DNA of 64,000 nucleotides, taken from Zonotrichia leucophrys gambelii. Its lineage: Eukaryota > Chordata > Aves > Passeriformes > Passerellidae. The notes beneath the pieces are model-generated. The model saw only the letters and a program-made list of their open reading frames with translations. It was not told where the DNA came from and did not search any database. Below, piece after piece: positions 23,844 to 36,168 of this stretch. Both the position numbers and the translations under genes were made by a program. The first letter of the stretch is position 1, and every line of letters begins with the position of its first letter. The DNA is taken from contig NC_088173.1 of assembly GCF_028769735.1 (NCBI RefSeq), positions 15,440,038 through 15,504,037 on the forward strand. The letters are read 5' to 3'.

Positions 23844-26800
23844 CTCATACATTCAACTGCTCAGCTGAGACAAGACTATTTAGGAAAGACCACACTACAG
23901 ATATATCCCTGTAGGACTATTGAAATCCTATTGGGGATACTATCAGTCAAATTTCTGGGTTCTCTCAACCATGTGCAGAGGAACTTATTTTAATACTATA
24001 TAATAATGTAACAGCCCAAGGAGATAAACTAATTGTCACTAATTGTATTATTTATATGGCTTTTGGCTCTATGAGTGTGTTTATGTAACCACATATGCAC
24101 TGTGGGTGCAAAATAATAATAGGTTTATGCATCTCCCTTTGTAGTCTGGAGGCAGACACAGTCTGCAGTACTGCATGAAAATCATTTTGAAGTTAGTGAA
24201 CTGAGAACCAGTATACGAAGCAGTCAACTGAATACCATCTAAACTCAAATTGCACAGTACTTGCACTGTTTCCCTCTACAGAAAACACAGATAACAATTC
24301 TGAAACGTATGTGTGAAATTCTGACAATTAGAAACTTAAGAAGCTGTACAGGAAAGAGTCTTTTGAGAGTATTTATAAACTAATAGATATCCCTTCTCAA
24401 ACTGATAGGGAACTGAAAAGCTGCCTATTGATGAATTAAGCAATCTGCTTTGCCAAGGTACTTATCTTTGACATACACTGTGTCATATAGCATGATAAAG
24501 TATGCTTTACCTATCTGTCTTATGACTCATATCTATTTAGCACTCACAGAAATAATTTGTAAGCTAAAATTATGGATGACTATGTGTTACAGAATACATG
24601 TGTGACCCTCAAAGGATGAGGCTTTCTCAAATTCTCAGAGAATATTATTCCTATAAACATGCTTTCAATACTACAGACTACTTCTTGCATTCTGATTTGA
24701 TCAAGAAAAAAGCCATCAGATAAATAGATTGTTATCTGGGTTGAGATTTTCAGAATAATATTCCATTTGGTACAAAAAATGTACCCTAAGGAGCATGCAT
24801 TGTGCATTCTCTCTTCTGCCAAACTCACAGTATGAGTAGGAGTATTTCTGGAGCTCTGGGACTTGGTTCCTAGTCTGATGGCTAAAAAGCGGTCGTCAAA
24901 CTGTTTTTTTCATGACAGATATTTTGACTTTGTTCTCCTTTACTTTTCCACAGTATTGCAACTTTCTGCTCTAGTCTTTGTTTCTCATTACATATACATT
25001 CCTGCACAGTTTCCACCTGGTTTCTATTCAAGCATCAGCTACATTTGTCAGAGCAAAAACTTGGTGTTCCTTAGTTTAGGTGGCAAAGAGTTCTATGAAA
25101 ACCAGACTGACACACAGGTGCACGTAAATGGGATTTTTTTTTTTTCGCCTTGCTCTTTTAATGTGCAGAATATTTTAATTTCCTATGGTTTTGAAATTAT
25201 AAACATGGCAGTCAAATATTAAGTAAGAACTTTCATGAGCTTATACTGTTTTAATATTGCAGTGAATATAACTTGAACAGGGACTGATGAAAAGCCAATA
25301 TGCAGTATAATTAATCCTAAATACAAAGACTTTTTTTCAGAGATATGGATAAATGATATTATATACAATCTTTTGTAAAAAATGAAGTACATTCCTTAAC
25401 TTCTATTTTTGCTCCAAAAATCCACTGCTGTTCATAGAAAAAATACTATTGATTAGCTTTATATTATTACTATTTTCTGTACATGACAAATTAATCTTTA
25501 TACTAATCTGAAATACTGACAGGAAGGTTAGGTTTCAAAAAAGGAGCAGAGTTAGGATTTAAATCCTTATTGGTTACAGCATTCATTAATCAGTGGTAAT
25601 TTACATTAATATAAAAACATTGATCCTTCTCTGAGGGCCCTCTCTTGTGAGTAATTTCATCCTCCAGCAGACATTATGAGCTACATTAAGAACTGGCATT
25701 TCAACAAATGAGAATAGCTTAACTATAAGAGAAACATCAATTTAATGACCAAATAGAAAATTATTATTTTTTTTAATATTGCAATACCTAATGATATTTC
25801 AATTTTCAAGGATTAGCTCAAAAATTCCACTGGAGAAAAAGCTGTAGCTACATTCATGGCAAATAAAGACTACAGATTTTTCATCTCATATTTTTCATAT
25901 GTTATTTTAGAAAATCTTTCTCCTGAATGTGTATTTTTATTGCACTAAAGGTACAGTATAAAACAACTACTTATCCAAAAGAGTAGCTACAAGAAAGAAC
26001 TATATCCACATTTGAACTGAGATCTTCTTGAAATGACAGACGTAGGCATTTTTATTCTAACAGTTAGGCAGGATTACCTCAATGTTCCTCCCACTTTGTT
26101 ACCTTCTAAAAATTGTCTGTTAAGAGAAGCTGGCAGAAACTAAATGTAAACCTCTCTGATTAATTGGCAGCAGTATTGCCCAAAGTGCTCTCTATAAATT
26201 TAAGTAATCACCTACACAGAGACAAAAAAATTGAGATCTAAAAGAAGAAATAAAACCTCTAATGAGGGGAAGTTGGGACACCTTAAAAACTTCACTGCAT
26301 ACAGACATGGTAACAAGTCAAGACAGAAATGATGAGTGGTTAAATCAAGAGAAAGAATTGGTCTATTTACTTGTGTCATATAGCCAGTACAAGCCTATAA
26401 AATACAGTGATAATACTTGTCCTCTATGTATCTCAGTTTTTATTTCTCTACAATGTGTTGACCACTGCAACATGGGTACAATTTTCTATGGGGGAGAAAG
26501 AAAAGAAATAAAAATATCTGATTAGAAATTCTCCTCAAGTAAATCAAGTGGACTTGTGTCAAAAATAAAAGCAGAAAAAGTTATATTTAACATATATTCT
26601 TCAGATGATGCCTTAGAAACAGAGAACACTCAGCTCCAATTTCTGGAAGATGTTCCAGAGTTCTGTTTTTCTGTACCCTTCATCTTGTCACCCTTAATTT
26701 AAAAGTACAATCAGCATTTAACAAAACATTAAAATAGCAACCCAAATCCCTAAGTCGAATACCATTATGTTTTGCGTGCAGATTCCTTAATAATTTTGAA

Positions 26801-27660
26801 GCACATCAAAAATGAAAAATTCATTTCGCATATTCAATGTGAGACACTGTTATTCAGATAGTATTATAATCACTGTCATCTGACCAAAAAAAATTGGAAA
26901 ACAAGAAAACTGAGAAAAGCTGTCACTGTAACACAAAATACATTATCTGAAATAAGCCCTGCTCAGTAGGAAAGAAAACTAGATTTTGGCAGCTGGCAGA
27001 TTATGGCAAGTAGGAGGAAAGGTGAAATGAGCACCTAACTGTGATCAGTGTCATAAAGACACAGATTATACAGAAGAAATTATTTCTACAGTTCACCTAA
27101 GATTTTAACATTGACTGGAAGAATAACAAAGTAGTGAAATGCAAAACCACCAAAAATAATGTCATGAACTAACTTCAGGAAAGAGCATAAAATCAGGGAG
27201 CATTACAAGGACCACCACCAGAAAAATATGGGAAAGGCTCTTCTGTGAACATATATAAAGTCTGTTTAAATCTTACCAAACCACTGTTCTGCCTTTTTGT
27301 CATAGAGTGAATTTGTACAAAATTCTTTATCTCTGTGATGGGACATCTCACTCTGTATTTCCTTTGTTCTGCCATGGTAATCCAAAAAAATTCTCTGCTG
27401 TCAATTTAGGGATTCTCTTGCTTCCCAAAGAACAACTGGTGAGTCATTTGAAAGCACTCCTCTGCCACTAGTGAGGACCAGCTCAGTGGTGAGTGATGGT
27501 TATCCTCATTGGTGATTCACTTTGGCACCCTACTTGGCAAGAAAACTGAGTGGAATCTGACACACTGCATACAAAGATCTACTTCCAACTGAAGTAGCAC
27601 CACATGCTGAGAGAAGTTTGCCCATGTAAACTCTAAAGCAAATGAAGACTACGAATGTGG
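23844..27660. other. AT-rich noncoding stretch, no gene seen
   Basis: No supported gene or element. The 119-codon frame at 24863-25222 is Phe/Ser/Tyr-rich, as expected for random AT-rich DNA, and ends without splice-like context. I see no tRNA, rRNA or small nuclear RNA features. Confidence 0.6.
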
Positions 27661-27780
27661 CTAAAAAAACCCCAAAAAACAAAAACAAAACAAAAACAAA
27701 ACAAACAACAACAACAACAAAAAAAACCCAGCCAAAAAAAAAAAAACAAAAAAAACCCCAAAGAAAACAAGAAAAAAAGA
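27661..27780. repeat. A-rich low-complexity block (CAAAA/CAA-type)
   Basis: About 120 bases made of A runs broken by single C, CC or CCC and some G, including a short CAA run near 27704-27720. It yields artificial Lys/Gln/Thr-rich open frames. It may be an old expanded A tail, but no element body is recognisable upstream. Confidence 0.85.
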
Positions 27781-29029
27781 AGCAGGCACAAAAAGCTTTG
27801 GGACAGTTTCAGCACCAAAAGACCATGCTACAAACTGGATCAGAAAGAAGAAAAATTATTCACTGTTTTCAAACTCCTGCAACTTTAAGGTTGAAAGATG
27901 TAAGAGGTTATAGCTTTTTTTTGCTTAATTTGCATTGTGGGTAAGGAATGTCTTCTGATACACTCAGTTTAGCACAAGAACTTTAGAAACCTTAATTAAT
28001 TTGGGCATATGTTTCAGCTGGTAATAACAACTTTCTAAATATATCTACTTCCATGATTTGGTTATTATTTTGCTATTATTATTTTTACTAATTCAGTGGA
28101 AGGAAGTAAAAAGAAATCACTGTGACTGCATGAAAACAGTTGAGAAACTCAACAGTCCTTCCTTACATCAAAAAGAAGAAAAAGTTTACTTCTTGAGAAA
28201 ATCTATTATAGTTACTATTGGAAATATGATTGCCAATCAGGCTGATTGAAACTCTAAGAATGATTAAGGAGAATTTGTAAAAGGCTTTTACAAACATAGA
28301 CATGGTAGGAATACACAAAAATAAAGAGCAACTGAGGAAGCAACCAAAAGCAGACCAGTGAAAGGGACAGATGCAATTCTTATCAGAATGGGAGGGTGTC
28401 ACACAAGCATAGAGACAGTAAGGAAAACTCAGTTACCTCCCATTAATAAATTTATCTCTGAATTAATAAATAAGGAAGTGACTGAATTGGGGTGATTATA
28501 GAACACATCTGCTTACTGAATTCATAATAAAAAAATACTGACTATATTGTCAATGTAATAATTGACAAAAAACAGAAAAAGGAGTATTTCTAATGATTGA
28601 ATGTTTTCAGTCATTATACTGGAAGCTCTCAAAGGTACTAGACACCATTACTAGTAGTAATTAATTAGAAAGAATAAGGAACCAATTATTTGTTAGCTTT
28701 AATTTTCAGAGAAAAGTAGCATCCCATCTCTGTTTTGGTTGGATTTTTATGCTCATAAATAATTTCACAGAGTTCTAGAACATCATGCCATAAGATAATT
28801 TTATAATTCTTTCTGTTAATCTCCTAAATAGTTTGAACACTTTTGATGTTCAGACACTCTATTTCACTATGCATTCAGGGTTCTACTGTGTTTTGGGTTC
28901 TAATCCTATTCATAAACTGCATAACTGCTATGGCTTCTATATGGAATACACTTGATTGTTTTAGATGAGGTATATTAACTATGCGTTTCTCTTTTTTTCC
29001 TCAAGCTCAGAGCATGTTTTAACAATCTT

Positions 29030-29032
<3 letters not shown>
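27781..29032. other. Noncoding stretch, nothing recognised
   Basis: AT-rich single-copy-looking sequence. No gene, RNA gene or interspersed repeat is visible. Confidence 0.6.

Positions 29033-29061
<29 letters not shown>
29033..29061. repeat. poly(T) run, 29 bases
   Basis: An uninterrupted run of 29 T, the longest homopolymer in the window. It is likely to be length-polymorphic and prone to sequencing error. No retroposed body is recognised on its minus-strand 5' side. Confidence 0.95.
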
Positions 29062-29063
<2 letters not shown>

Positions 29064-30315
29064 GTATTCAGACCAGTTTTTTCTTTACTGTTATATTTTC
29101 TAAGTTGTTTCTAGGTGTCTCTGTAAGTGGTAAAGGTGCATGTCTGTATTTTTTTTTTCTATTGACTGTAATAATGTTTTCCTTCCTATTCTTTGTATTC
29201 CTTTATTCGCTTTCAATTCTATATATCTCTGTAAGAAAGGTAGCTTCCAAAGGAAGGAAGCTTCAGTGGCTACCCATGAAAAGAGCTTGACTCCATCTTT
29301 TTTGAACCCTTCCTTTCAGATATTTACATAGACCAATGAGACACCATCTCTTCTCTAGGTTAAATGCTCCCAGCAGAAGAAATGTATGATATAAATAGTA
29401 TGGGCAGGAAGACAAGAATGAAATTATTATCATTGAATAAAACAAGAGCACAGCATGAAGTTGACAAATATTAAAAGCAAGCAGTGATTTAGAGGCTTTT
29501 GCAAAACTGCCACAATATGTTATGGATTTATGAAGTATAAACAGCTTTAAAAGTATAACAGCTTTAATTGTACAGAAATTCATTATTTTAAAGTCAAAAA
29601 CTTATCTTGCAGAGTATCTGTACTAGCCAGAGATTACACAGGAGTTTAAAATATCTTTGTAAAAAATATCCATATATAAATAAGGGAAGTTTGACATTCT
29701 CCATGGACATTTGACTGTAAAATGTTGTAGTCTTTGTTATGGTTACATGATTAGATTGATGTAGCTTAGCCTAGACTTGGTGAATGTTGCAAGTAAAGTC
29801 AAGGTAGCATGTGGAAAAATAATGAGAAGAGAGATGAATATTGAGCTAATGGTTAGTGTATATACTTAACTAAGCTGTGTTACAAATCAAATGTAGGATG
29901 AGTATTTTGAATAACTGCAGGAAATTAACTTCACAAGAACTCTAAGATTCTCATCACCTGAGGGTGGATGAGCCAGACACAAAGAAATGTTGTTATTGCA
30001 GAGCAAGTATCTATGTATCTTTGATCCTGCCAGTCTTGGTTGTGTTGATGTACTGCTTCAGTTACATCAGCCCTTTTACTGGACAGTCTCTCAAAAGTGA
30101 AAAACTTGACATCCTGGTTGGAAGTTACAAACTACAATGTATGAGGCAGATACATTTCCAGCTCTGGAAATCTCTAACTGACGTTGCTGGAAGCAGAAGG
30201 AGACACCACAAAGAAATTAATTCCATTCTCAATAAAGTATTTGTTAAGTGGCTGCATTTTTGACAACTGTCTGAGATAAAAAATAAAAAACTTAGCTAGT
30301 AGAAACATGAATTTA
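29062..30315. other. Noncoding stretch, nothing recognised
   Basis: AT-rich sequence up to the target-site duplication of the solo LTR. A 99-codon frame at 29964-30263 contains one hydrophobic stretch but resembles no known family and has no supporting context. I treat it as chance. Confidence 0.6.
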
Positions 30316-30711
30316 GTTATATGTCGGATCTCAAGATCTCAGTCCTGAGATGCTGAGCCTCCGAGACCAGCTTGGGGGTCTCGGGACTCCTGGAATGTTG
30401 CCAGAAGTGTCTGGTAGCTGGACTTTAACCCTACACAGGAGACGACAAGGATGAGGGCTTCACCGGGTGAATGGTGAAGGGATTAGCTAATTAGAGAGTG
30501 AGACACAAGGTTTAGGATTTATGTACAGGGGGGTTTAGAGGAGTAAGATGGAGGAATTGGGGTGTGTCCTGTCCTCCTTCTTCTTCCTCCTCTCCTCCAT
30601 CTTCTTTGGCCACGGTGGCACCTTTGGATTGGTTATTACTAAGAGTACACCGAGTTATAACAATAGATGGTATTGGGGAAAAATGATAAATATTGTATAC
30701 GTCACAAAGGG

Positions 30712-30717
30712 TATAAA
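30712..30717 (+). promoter_or_regulatory. LTR TATA box
   Basis: TATAAA lies in the context gggtataaagata, about 100 bases upstream of the AATAAA signal of the same LTR. That is the usual U3-R arrangement of a retroviral promoter. Whether it is active is unknown. Confidence 0.65.
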
Positions 30718-30814
30718 GATACGTGGCTGCCCGGGAGGGCAGAGACAGTGTGCCCATGGCTGACTGCTGAGCAAATCTCTGGTGGCTGAAAGAACATCTT
30801 TTAGATAAACAATT

Positions 30815-30820
30815 AATAAA
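30815..30820 (+). terminator. LTR polyadenylation signal
   Basis: AATAAA sits downstream of the TATA box and before the GC-rich U5-like segment, as expected for the R region of a retroviral LTR. Confidence 0.65.
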
Positions 30821-30936
30821 CATAAAAACCAGAAAGAAGAACTGAAGCCTCTTCGTCCTTCGACACGCGGGCTGCCCCAAGGCCACCACGGGCCTTCCAG
30901 GCCCCTCAAACAGCCGAGATAAACTGGACAGTTATA

Positions 30937-32889
30937 TATTTCTTTTATTTTTGCATTATATTTTCTTTCTATGACACACTTTAATTCTTATACAAATGCT
31001 CAAATTTTTTCCAGCACTAAACATAAAAGTTAATAAATACTCTCATAAGCAGAAAAATATTTTACAGATCAGCCATATAATAGGGTGGTTTAAAGATTGC
31101 CTAGATTATCATGTTTATTGCTGACCATGTATGGCAAAGATAAACTGTTCGATAAGCATAGAGCATAAGTCTACAGGAGGGTTTCAGTACATCAAAATTT
31201 TAACACTCCATTCCAAAAGCAAACTTGAACTGACCAATTATTAATTTAAAAGAAAACCCTATCTAATATTGGAATGTAAGGAATACAAAAGAACCACTTC
31301 AAATTTTTCAGAAATTCTAGCGAAATATGATACTAATTTCTAAGAAGACTACTAAGATACGAGTATGTCAAAAGTTCTATCGAAACCAAGTCCTTCTGTT
31401 CTACCCACTTATGCCAGGACTGAAATTGGTCCACAGTGATTAATTTGAACTAAGTAGAGTATGTACAGTATATGGTTCAGCTATTGACCCATAGCACTCT
31501 CAGGTCCCTCTGAGAATGGTAGGTCTAGTGGTTCCAGTGCTGATGTGTGAAATGTTATAACAAACCAGAAATCGATGCAGAGTGCACAGTAAACAGGCAC
31601 AGTCAATGAGCTATTCATTACCTTCTGTAAACCTCCAGTATAATTGGCATGTGGTCAATTTATAAACTGTAATCAACTGAGGCTTTATTTGATCTCTTCT
31701 ATAGAAAAAGAGCAAAAAACTTCATGCTTTATGTAGTTTTAAGAACATAAATCTGGAGAGGTAAGCAATTAGAAATCCAAATGCACCCTCTATTAAAAAA
31801 AAAAAAATCTCACTTGTCTGATTTCTAACACAAGATTTTAATAAACACCTCAGTACTGTACCCAGCAAGGAGAGTTTTTGGGTGTGGTACTTCTACTAGA
31901 TTTTTTTTTCTGATCGATAATTAAAACCTAAATCCCAGATGCATTTTTTAAAATAAACTGTTGCCTTCAGAAAAGCAAATTTTCCTACCAAAAGAGGGCA
32001 CATATTTAATAATTATTGTTTATCCTTATTTGCTTACTGATAAAACCTTTCTAACATAAAACTAATAAAGCTGGTAAATGACAAAGTTAACCTTTTCATT
32101 TCAAATTGAAACCTAAAAAACCAAAGCCCATAATCACATTATTTGATACTAAATGCTTGGCTAGCTCCTATAAAGAATCAGACCCTAAATAATGACTGCC
32201 TTCAGTAGAGAGCACCTATGTAGGATTTATTTTAAAATCCTGAATATAAACAAGTAGCAAAATAGGGAGATTTGTACTAGAAAATTCAGAGGAAATTTAT
32301 TTGCTTTACCATTCACCTATTACTTCTTTCCCATAAGCAGCTCTTTTTTTGTTTGGTTCAGTTCACCATGCTTGGCTTTCAGAATACCTAGGTAGGTTTT
32401 CAATTACAGAGTCCTACACAACCCCTTTTCTCCCTTCAGTGAACTTTAGACTTCTGCATGGTCAACAGATGTGAAGGATTTAAGTATCTTACAACGCAGT
32501 TCATCTAAGGGAATGTTTACACAGTTTTTCTAGTGTGTTCATTCATACACTGTGCCAGAGGAAACCACGGAGTGTTATCACATTGCAGAGCCTAAGATAT
32601 CATACTTCATTTCATTGCTGGGTTAATTGCAGCCATCTGGTTTCATGGCTCAGTGCACAAGCAGAATGGACTTCTTTCTGCCTTGAAAAATTAGGCAAGT
32701 GAAGTTGAAAATGTCTATGTGGGCATTGCCTTTAAGTGACAGCTTCTCCCCATGTAAGCTCACAGGTAAGAAAGAGAGGAAATTAAATGTTGTGAAAGGT
32801 AAGCCAAAGAATGCTGAGCAACTTACACAGACACACAAACCCATTAAGATCATATCTGAATTACAAAGATAAAAAATATTTATGCTTGA
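30937..32889. other. AT-rich noncoding stretch, no gene seen
   Basis: No recognised gene or interspersed repeat. It contains an A13 run near 31796-31807 only. Confidence 0.6.
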
Positions 32890-32922
32890 TATCTATCTAT
32901 CTATCTATCTATCTATTTATCT
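32890..32922. repeat. (ATCT)n microsatellite
   Basis: About eight ATCT units, the last one changed to ATTT. A likely length-polymorphic tetranucleotide repeat. Confidence 0.95.
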
Positions 32923-33812
32923 CCAGGTTGATTAGTTATATTAGTAGAATATTTCTTTTGTTATTTGAGTTGAATAACATGTTCATTTGCTCTAACAACT
33001 GTGTTATGGATAACTATAGCCTATCATGCTTAGACTAATCAGAAAATAAATGTGATGGTAGATGAGAATTACCTAAGCCATAGTGTGTGTACAGTAGCTC
33101 TAAAGCACAGTTTACAAAAAACTGCATACACAGTTACTCTCAAACTTTTTAAGCTAAATTATTTGTATATCTACAAAATTAATAATCAATACTTTATTTG
33201 AAAAAAATTAAATTACTTCAGCTACTGCTGACATCACTTCAGAGTAAATGTATGATGTGCCAATGAAGACTGTTAACTATGTTATAAAACAAAAATCTAA
33301 TTTGATTACTGGCTGTTACATTTGGAAAATTTGTTGATTACATTGTTATATTAAGTTAATAAATGGGAGTAATCTGCCTGTTACAGTCATTCACTCTATG
33401 GTTACCTATTTGTCTATTAGCCCTGGTAATTGTTACTAGCTTTCTAATTTTTAAGAAATAAAGGAATTGGCTGCACTTCCAGGTTATACAAACTGCAAAT
33501 TAACATGTTTATCATAAATAAATACATAACACATTTTCTATTACGGCTTTATTAGTGCTTTGAGCAATATTTAGTTCAGCAGTTCTTAAGCAGGAAATAA
33601 AAAGAGTACTAAATGGTGGAATATCTTCTCTCAAAGATATTTAGAACTCAACTATAACATGAGTCTTGCTGAATCAGTCAAAGAAGCTTTTTTTCACTAG
33701 AGAATTTACTCATCTAAATTGTTACTTTCTGAAAGCAATTGGAAGACCTGAATTTAATTTCATTATTTGCTCGCATGTTCAGCAAAAATCAAAAGAGATA
33801 CACACTAAAGAC
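32923..33812. other. AT-rich noncoding stretch, no gene seen
   Basis: Nothing recognised between the tetranucleotide repeat and the CR1 fragment. Confidence 0.6.
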
Positions 33813-34106
33813 AGGCTGGGTGGCAGGACCCAGGAAGTGCTGGTGAGTGGTGCTGAATGTAGCTGCCATCTGGTCATCAGTGGTGTCCCCCAGGGCTCAG
33901 CCCTGTTTAATGTTTTTGTCAATGAACTGGATGTGGGGATCGAGCACACCCTCAAGTACATTTGCAGACAACACCAACCTGGATGGAGTGTTGATTTGCT
34001 GGAGGGTAGAAAGGCTCTAAAGCGGGATCTGGACAGGCTGAACTGACGGAACGAGACCAACAAGGCCAAGTGCCGGGTCCTGCTCTCGGTTCACAACAAC
34101 CCCATT
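33813..34106 (+). mobile_element. CR1 LINE ORF2 fragment (reverse transcriptase region)
   Basis: The plus strand encodes CR1 reverse transcriptase pieces in order. They are GGRTQEVLVSGA, the GVPQGS box, LFNVFVNELD, a frameshifted catalytic box (nucleotides read FADN-TNLDG, so the second aspartate is lost), LLEGRKALKRDLDRLN, and a stretch matching the N-KAKCRVL region. About four codons are missing between the GVPQGS box and LFN compared with the usual CR1 layout. The copy lacks both its 5' part and the 3' UTR, so it is an internal fragment of an old insertion. The 126-codon open frame at 33666-34046 is made of this remnant plus unrelated upstream sequence and is not a gene. Confidence 0.9.
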
Positions 34107-36142
34107 CATCAGAACACCTTACTTTTCTTTCCTAACCACCTACTGTTGCAGTAAAAACTCAACTTTGATGTACCATCCACCCTAGATTTACCATTAAATA
34201 GCACACAAAATATTTCCCAATACCAGATGCAGAAGTGAAACTAGGAGTGTGTCCAACACAGGAGTACAGGAATAGACAGTAAGGTAGAGAACATGAGAGC
34301 TGCTGAAGACTCTGGCCCTGCCCAAATCCTCTGAAACTATAGTACCACTTTGAAGGTGTTCAAAGATTTTTATTTTTTGATGAAGGTAAGTTCAGTTGAT
34401 GAAATAACAATTTGAAAATATGTAGGTATATTTTACTTAATTTTTCTGGGACATGAATCAGGCTACAAGAAGTAGCCTGATAGTCCAACACTAAGTGAAG
34501 GAAGAAGACAAGACAACATAAAATGAAAAAAAAAAAAACCTATAATGAATGTAAATATTGAAAATGCCACGGTATTACACAGAAACAGAAAAGACAGTTT
34601 TGATGTAGCACACATGGACTGATATTGATATGGCACTACCTCTGTCATCAGAAGAATCAGATGGCTATCAATTATTATTCTGACTATCCAAACACAGCAT
34701 TTTTGGAGAATACCATGTAGCTATTGCAAAAAGACCTGTATTTTATAGGATATATTATAAACACGACTACACCACTGCTTTCATATTTAGTCATTTACCT
34801 TTTTTTTTCAAGAAAGCATGAATTTATCTATGTTTCAATCTAACACTTTTATGTAAATGGTATAAAAATTATTTAAACAATGTTGAAAAATATGGATTAT
34901 CAAACTTAGTGATGAAACTTGATCCTTATTTGATAATATCAATTTGCAGGTTGAGGCATTTAAAAACAGAAGCATTGCTTGTTGAAACAAGATGTTTACA
35001 ATCAGATTATCTGACTAGGTCCCATTAATGCTGATTCTATCACTATTAGAAACCTTTCTGACAACAAGAAGAAAACAAACAAACAGGAAAAAAAAATTGG
35101 TTACACAAATGCTACATGGATAAACCATCTGCCAGGATAAAAAAAAAAAAAAGGCAAAAACTTAAATTTAAAAGTTTGGACACAAAAGATAACAGTATCT
35201 CCTGAAGGTCCACCTCACTGTTACAAAGTGATGACAAGATGAAGAGAATGATATAAGACAATATTAGATCTCTGTTCAGTTTGTCCACAGCATGGAGCCT
35301 TCTAAGCCAGTAAATACAGTGCCACCATCCCTTGTAACAAGCCACATGTTTTTTGTTACAAGAAAAGTTTCTAAAAGAATCATAATTAAAGTTATAAAAT
35401 TCTAATTACTCCTATAATCAACTCTTTCACTGACTCTCCAAGCCACCACCCTAAGGACCAAGAAATGCAGTGGAGGCCTGAGCATAACACAGAGATGCTG
35501 GACAAATACCAGAAAGGAGTTTAAAATGGAATTACGAGAAATAAGCTGTAAAAACTAAATAATTTATATTTTAAGAACCTAGAATCTTTGTGAACAGGTT
35601 AATAATTCTCTGTTTAGATTGTTAAGACCTGTAATTAGACTAAAACATCTTGATTTCACACATAAATCTCACTTGGAGTGCAAATTGTATTACAACTACT
35701 TCTAGGATGTAATTTGGATGCAAAAAATTGGTAACTTTTCAGGCAAAAACTGCTCCATTTACATAGCTAAAATAAGAATGCAATTAGCTTTCTGATTTAT
35801 TAATGAGAAATAATGAACTAACAATCAATAAATTTTGCATTCATTATTAACTAAAACTGACAAAATACAATATTGGACACTTACAAAAGGTTGATAAACA
35901 GCTCTTAATTTCTAAAACCCCTCTCTACTCAATCCCACAAAGTTCTAAGGGCAATCACACCCACAGAACTATGGGAACATAGCATACAGCTTACAAGCAC
36001 AACGTTCTCTCCAGGGAGGGTAGGTCACCCAATTGACACAAACCTTGTGTGAGGGAGACAAGAGCTCCAGCTCTGTGTGAAGCTGTGCCTCTCCCCACAG
36101 GCTGCTAACCCACATTTTGGTGTGAAAGCACAAAGGGAGGAT
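34107..36142. other. Noncoding stretch, GC-richer toward the right end
   Basis: AT-rich at first, with an A14 run near 35138-35151. Composition becomes more balanced from about 35930 to the CA repeat. No gene or known element is recognised. Confidence 0.55.
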
Positions 36143-36168
36143 ACACACACACACACACACACACACAC
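36143..36168. repeat. (AC)n microsatellite
   Basis: Thirteen AC units, a common and usually polymorphic dinucleotide repeat. Confidence 0.95.

Larger units (their letters stand above)
30316..30936 (+). mobile_element. Solo LTR of a class II (ERVK-type) endogenous retrovirus with intact 6-bp TSD
   Basis: The LTR itself is 30322-30930, 609 bp, beginning tgtcgg and ending ggaca (TG...CA ends). It is flanked by a perfect 6-bp direct repeat, gttata, at 30316-30321 and 30931-30936. A 6-bp duplication is typical of class II (beta- and alpharetrovirus-like) integrases. Internal signals in order are a TATA box (TATAAA, 30712-30717), a poly(A) signal (AATAAA, 30815-30820), and a GC-rich U5-like end with several CpGs (30847-30915). 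No gag, pol or env sequence is beside it, so the provirus has been reduced to one LTR. Intact ends and retained CpGs suggest a fairly recent insertion. Open frames inside it, such as 30512-30889 on the minus strand, are not genes. Class assignment rests on TSD length and layout, not a database match. Confidence 0.9.

Noticed and set aside
24863..25222. 119-codon plus-strand frame
   Set aside because: Phe/Ser/Tyr-rich, no recognisable domain, includes a T-run artefact near 25135.
27633..27944. Lys/Gln/Thr-rich and Phe-rich open frames
   Set aside because: They are translations of the A-rich low-complexity block on either strand.
29033..29061. T29 run considered as the tail of a processed pseudogene on the minus strand
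   Set aside because: No recognisable gene-derived body or matching target-site duplication was seen beside it.
30512..30889. Longest open frame on the minus strand (125 codons)
   Set aside because: It lies wholly within the solo LTR, antisense to it, and has no recognisable domain.
33666..34046. 126-codon plus-strand open frame with a GVPQGS-like motif
   Set aside because: The motif is CR1 reverse transcriptase. The first third is unrelated AT-rich sequence, and the frame loses the catalytic box by frameshift, so it is not a host gene.
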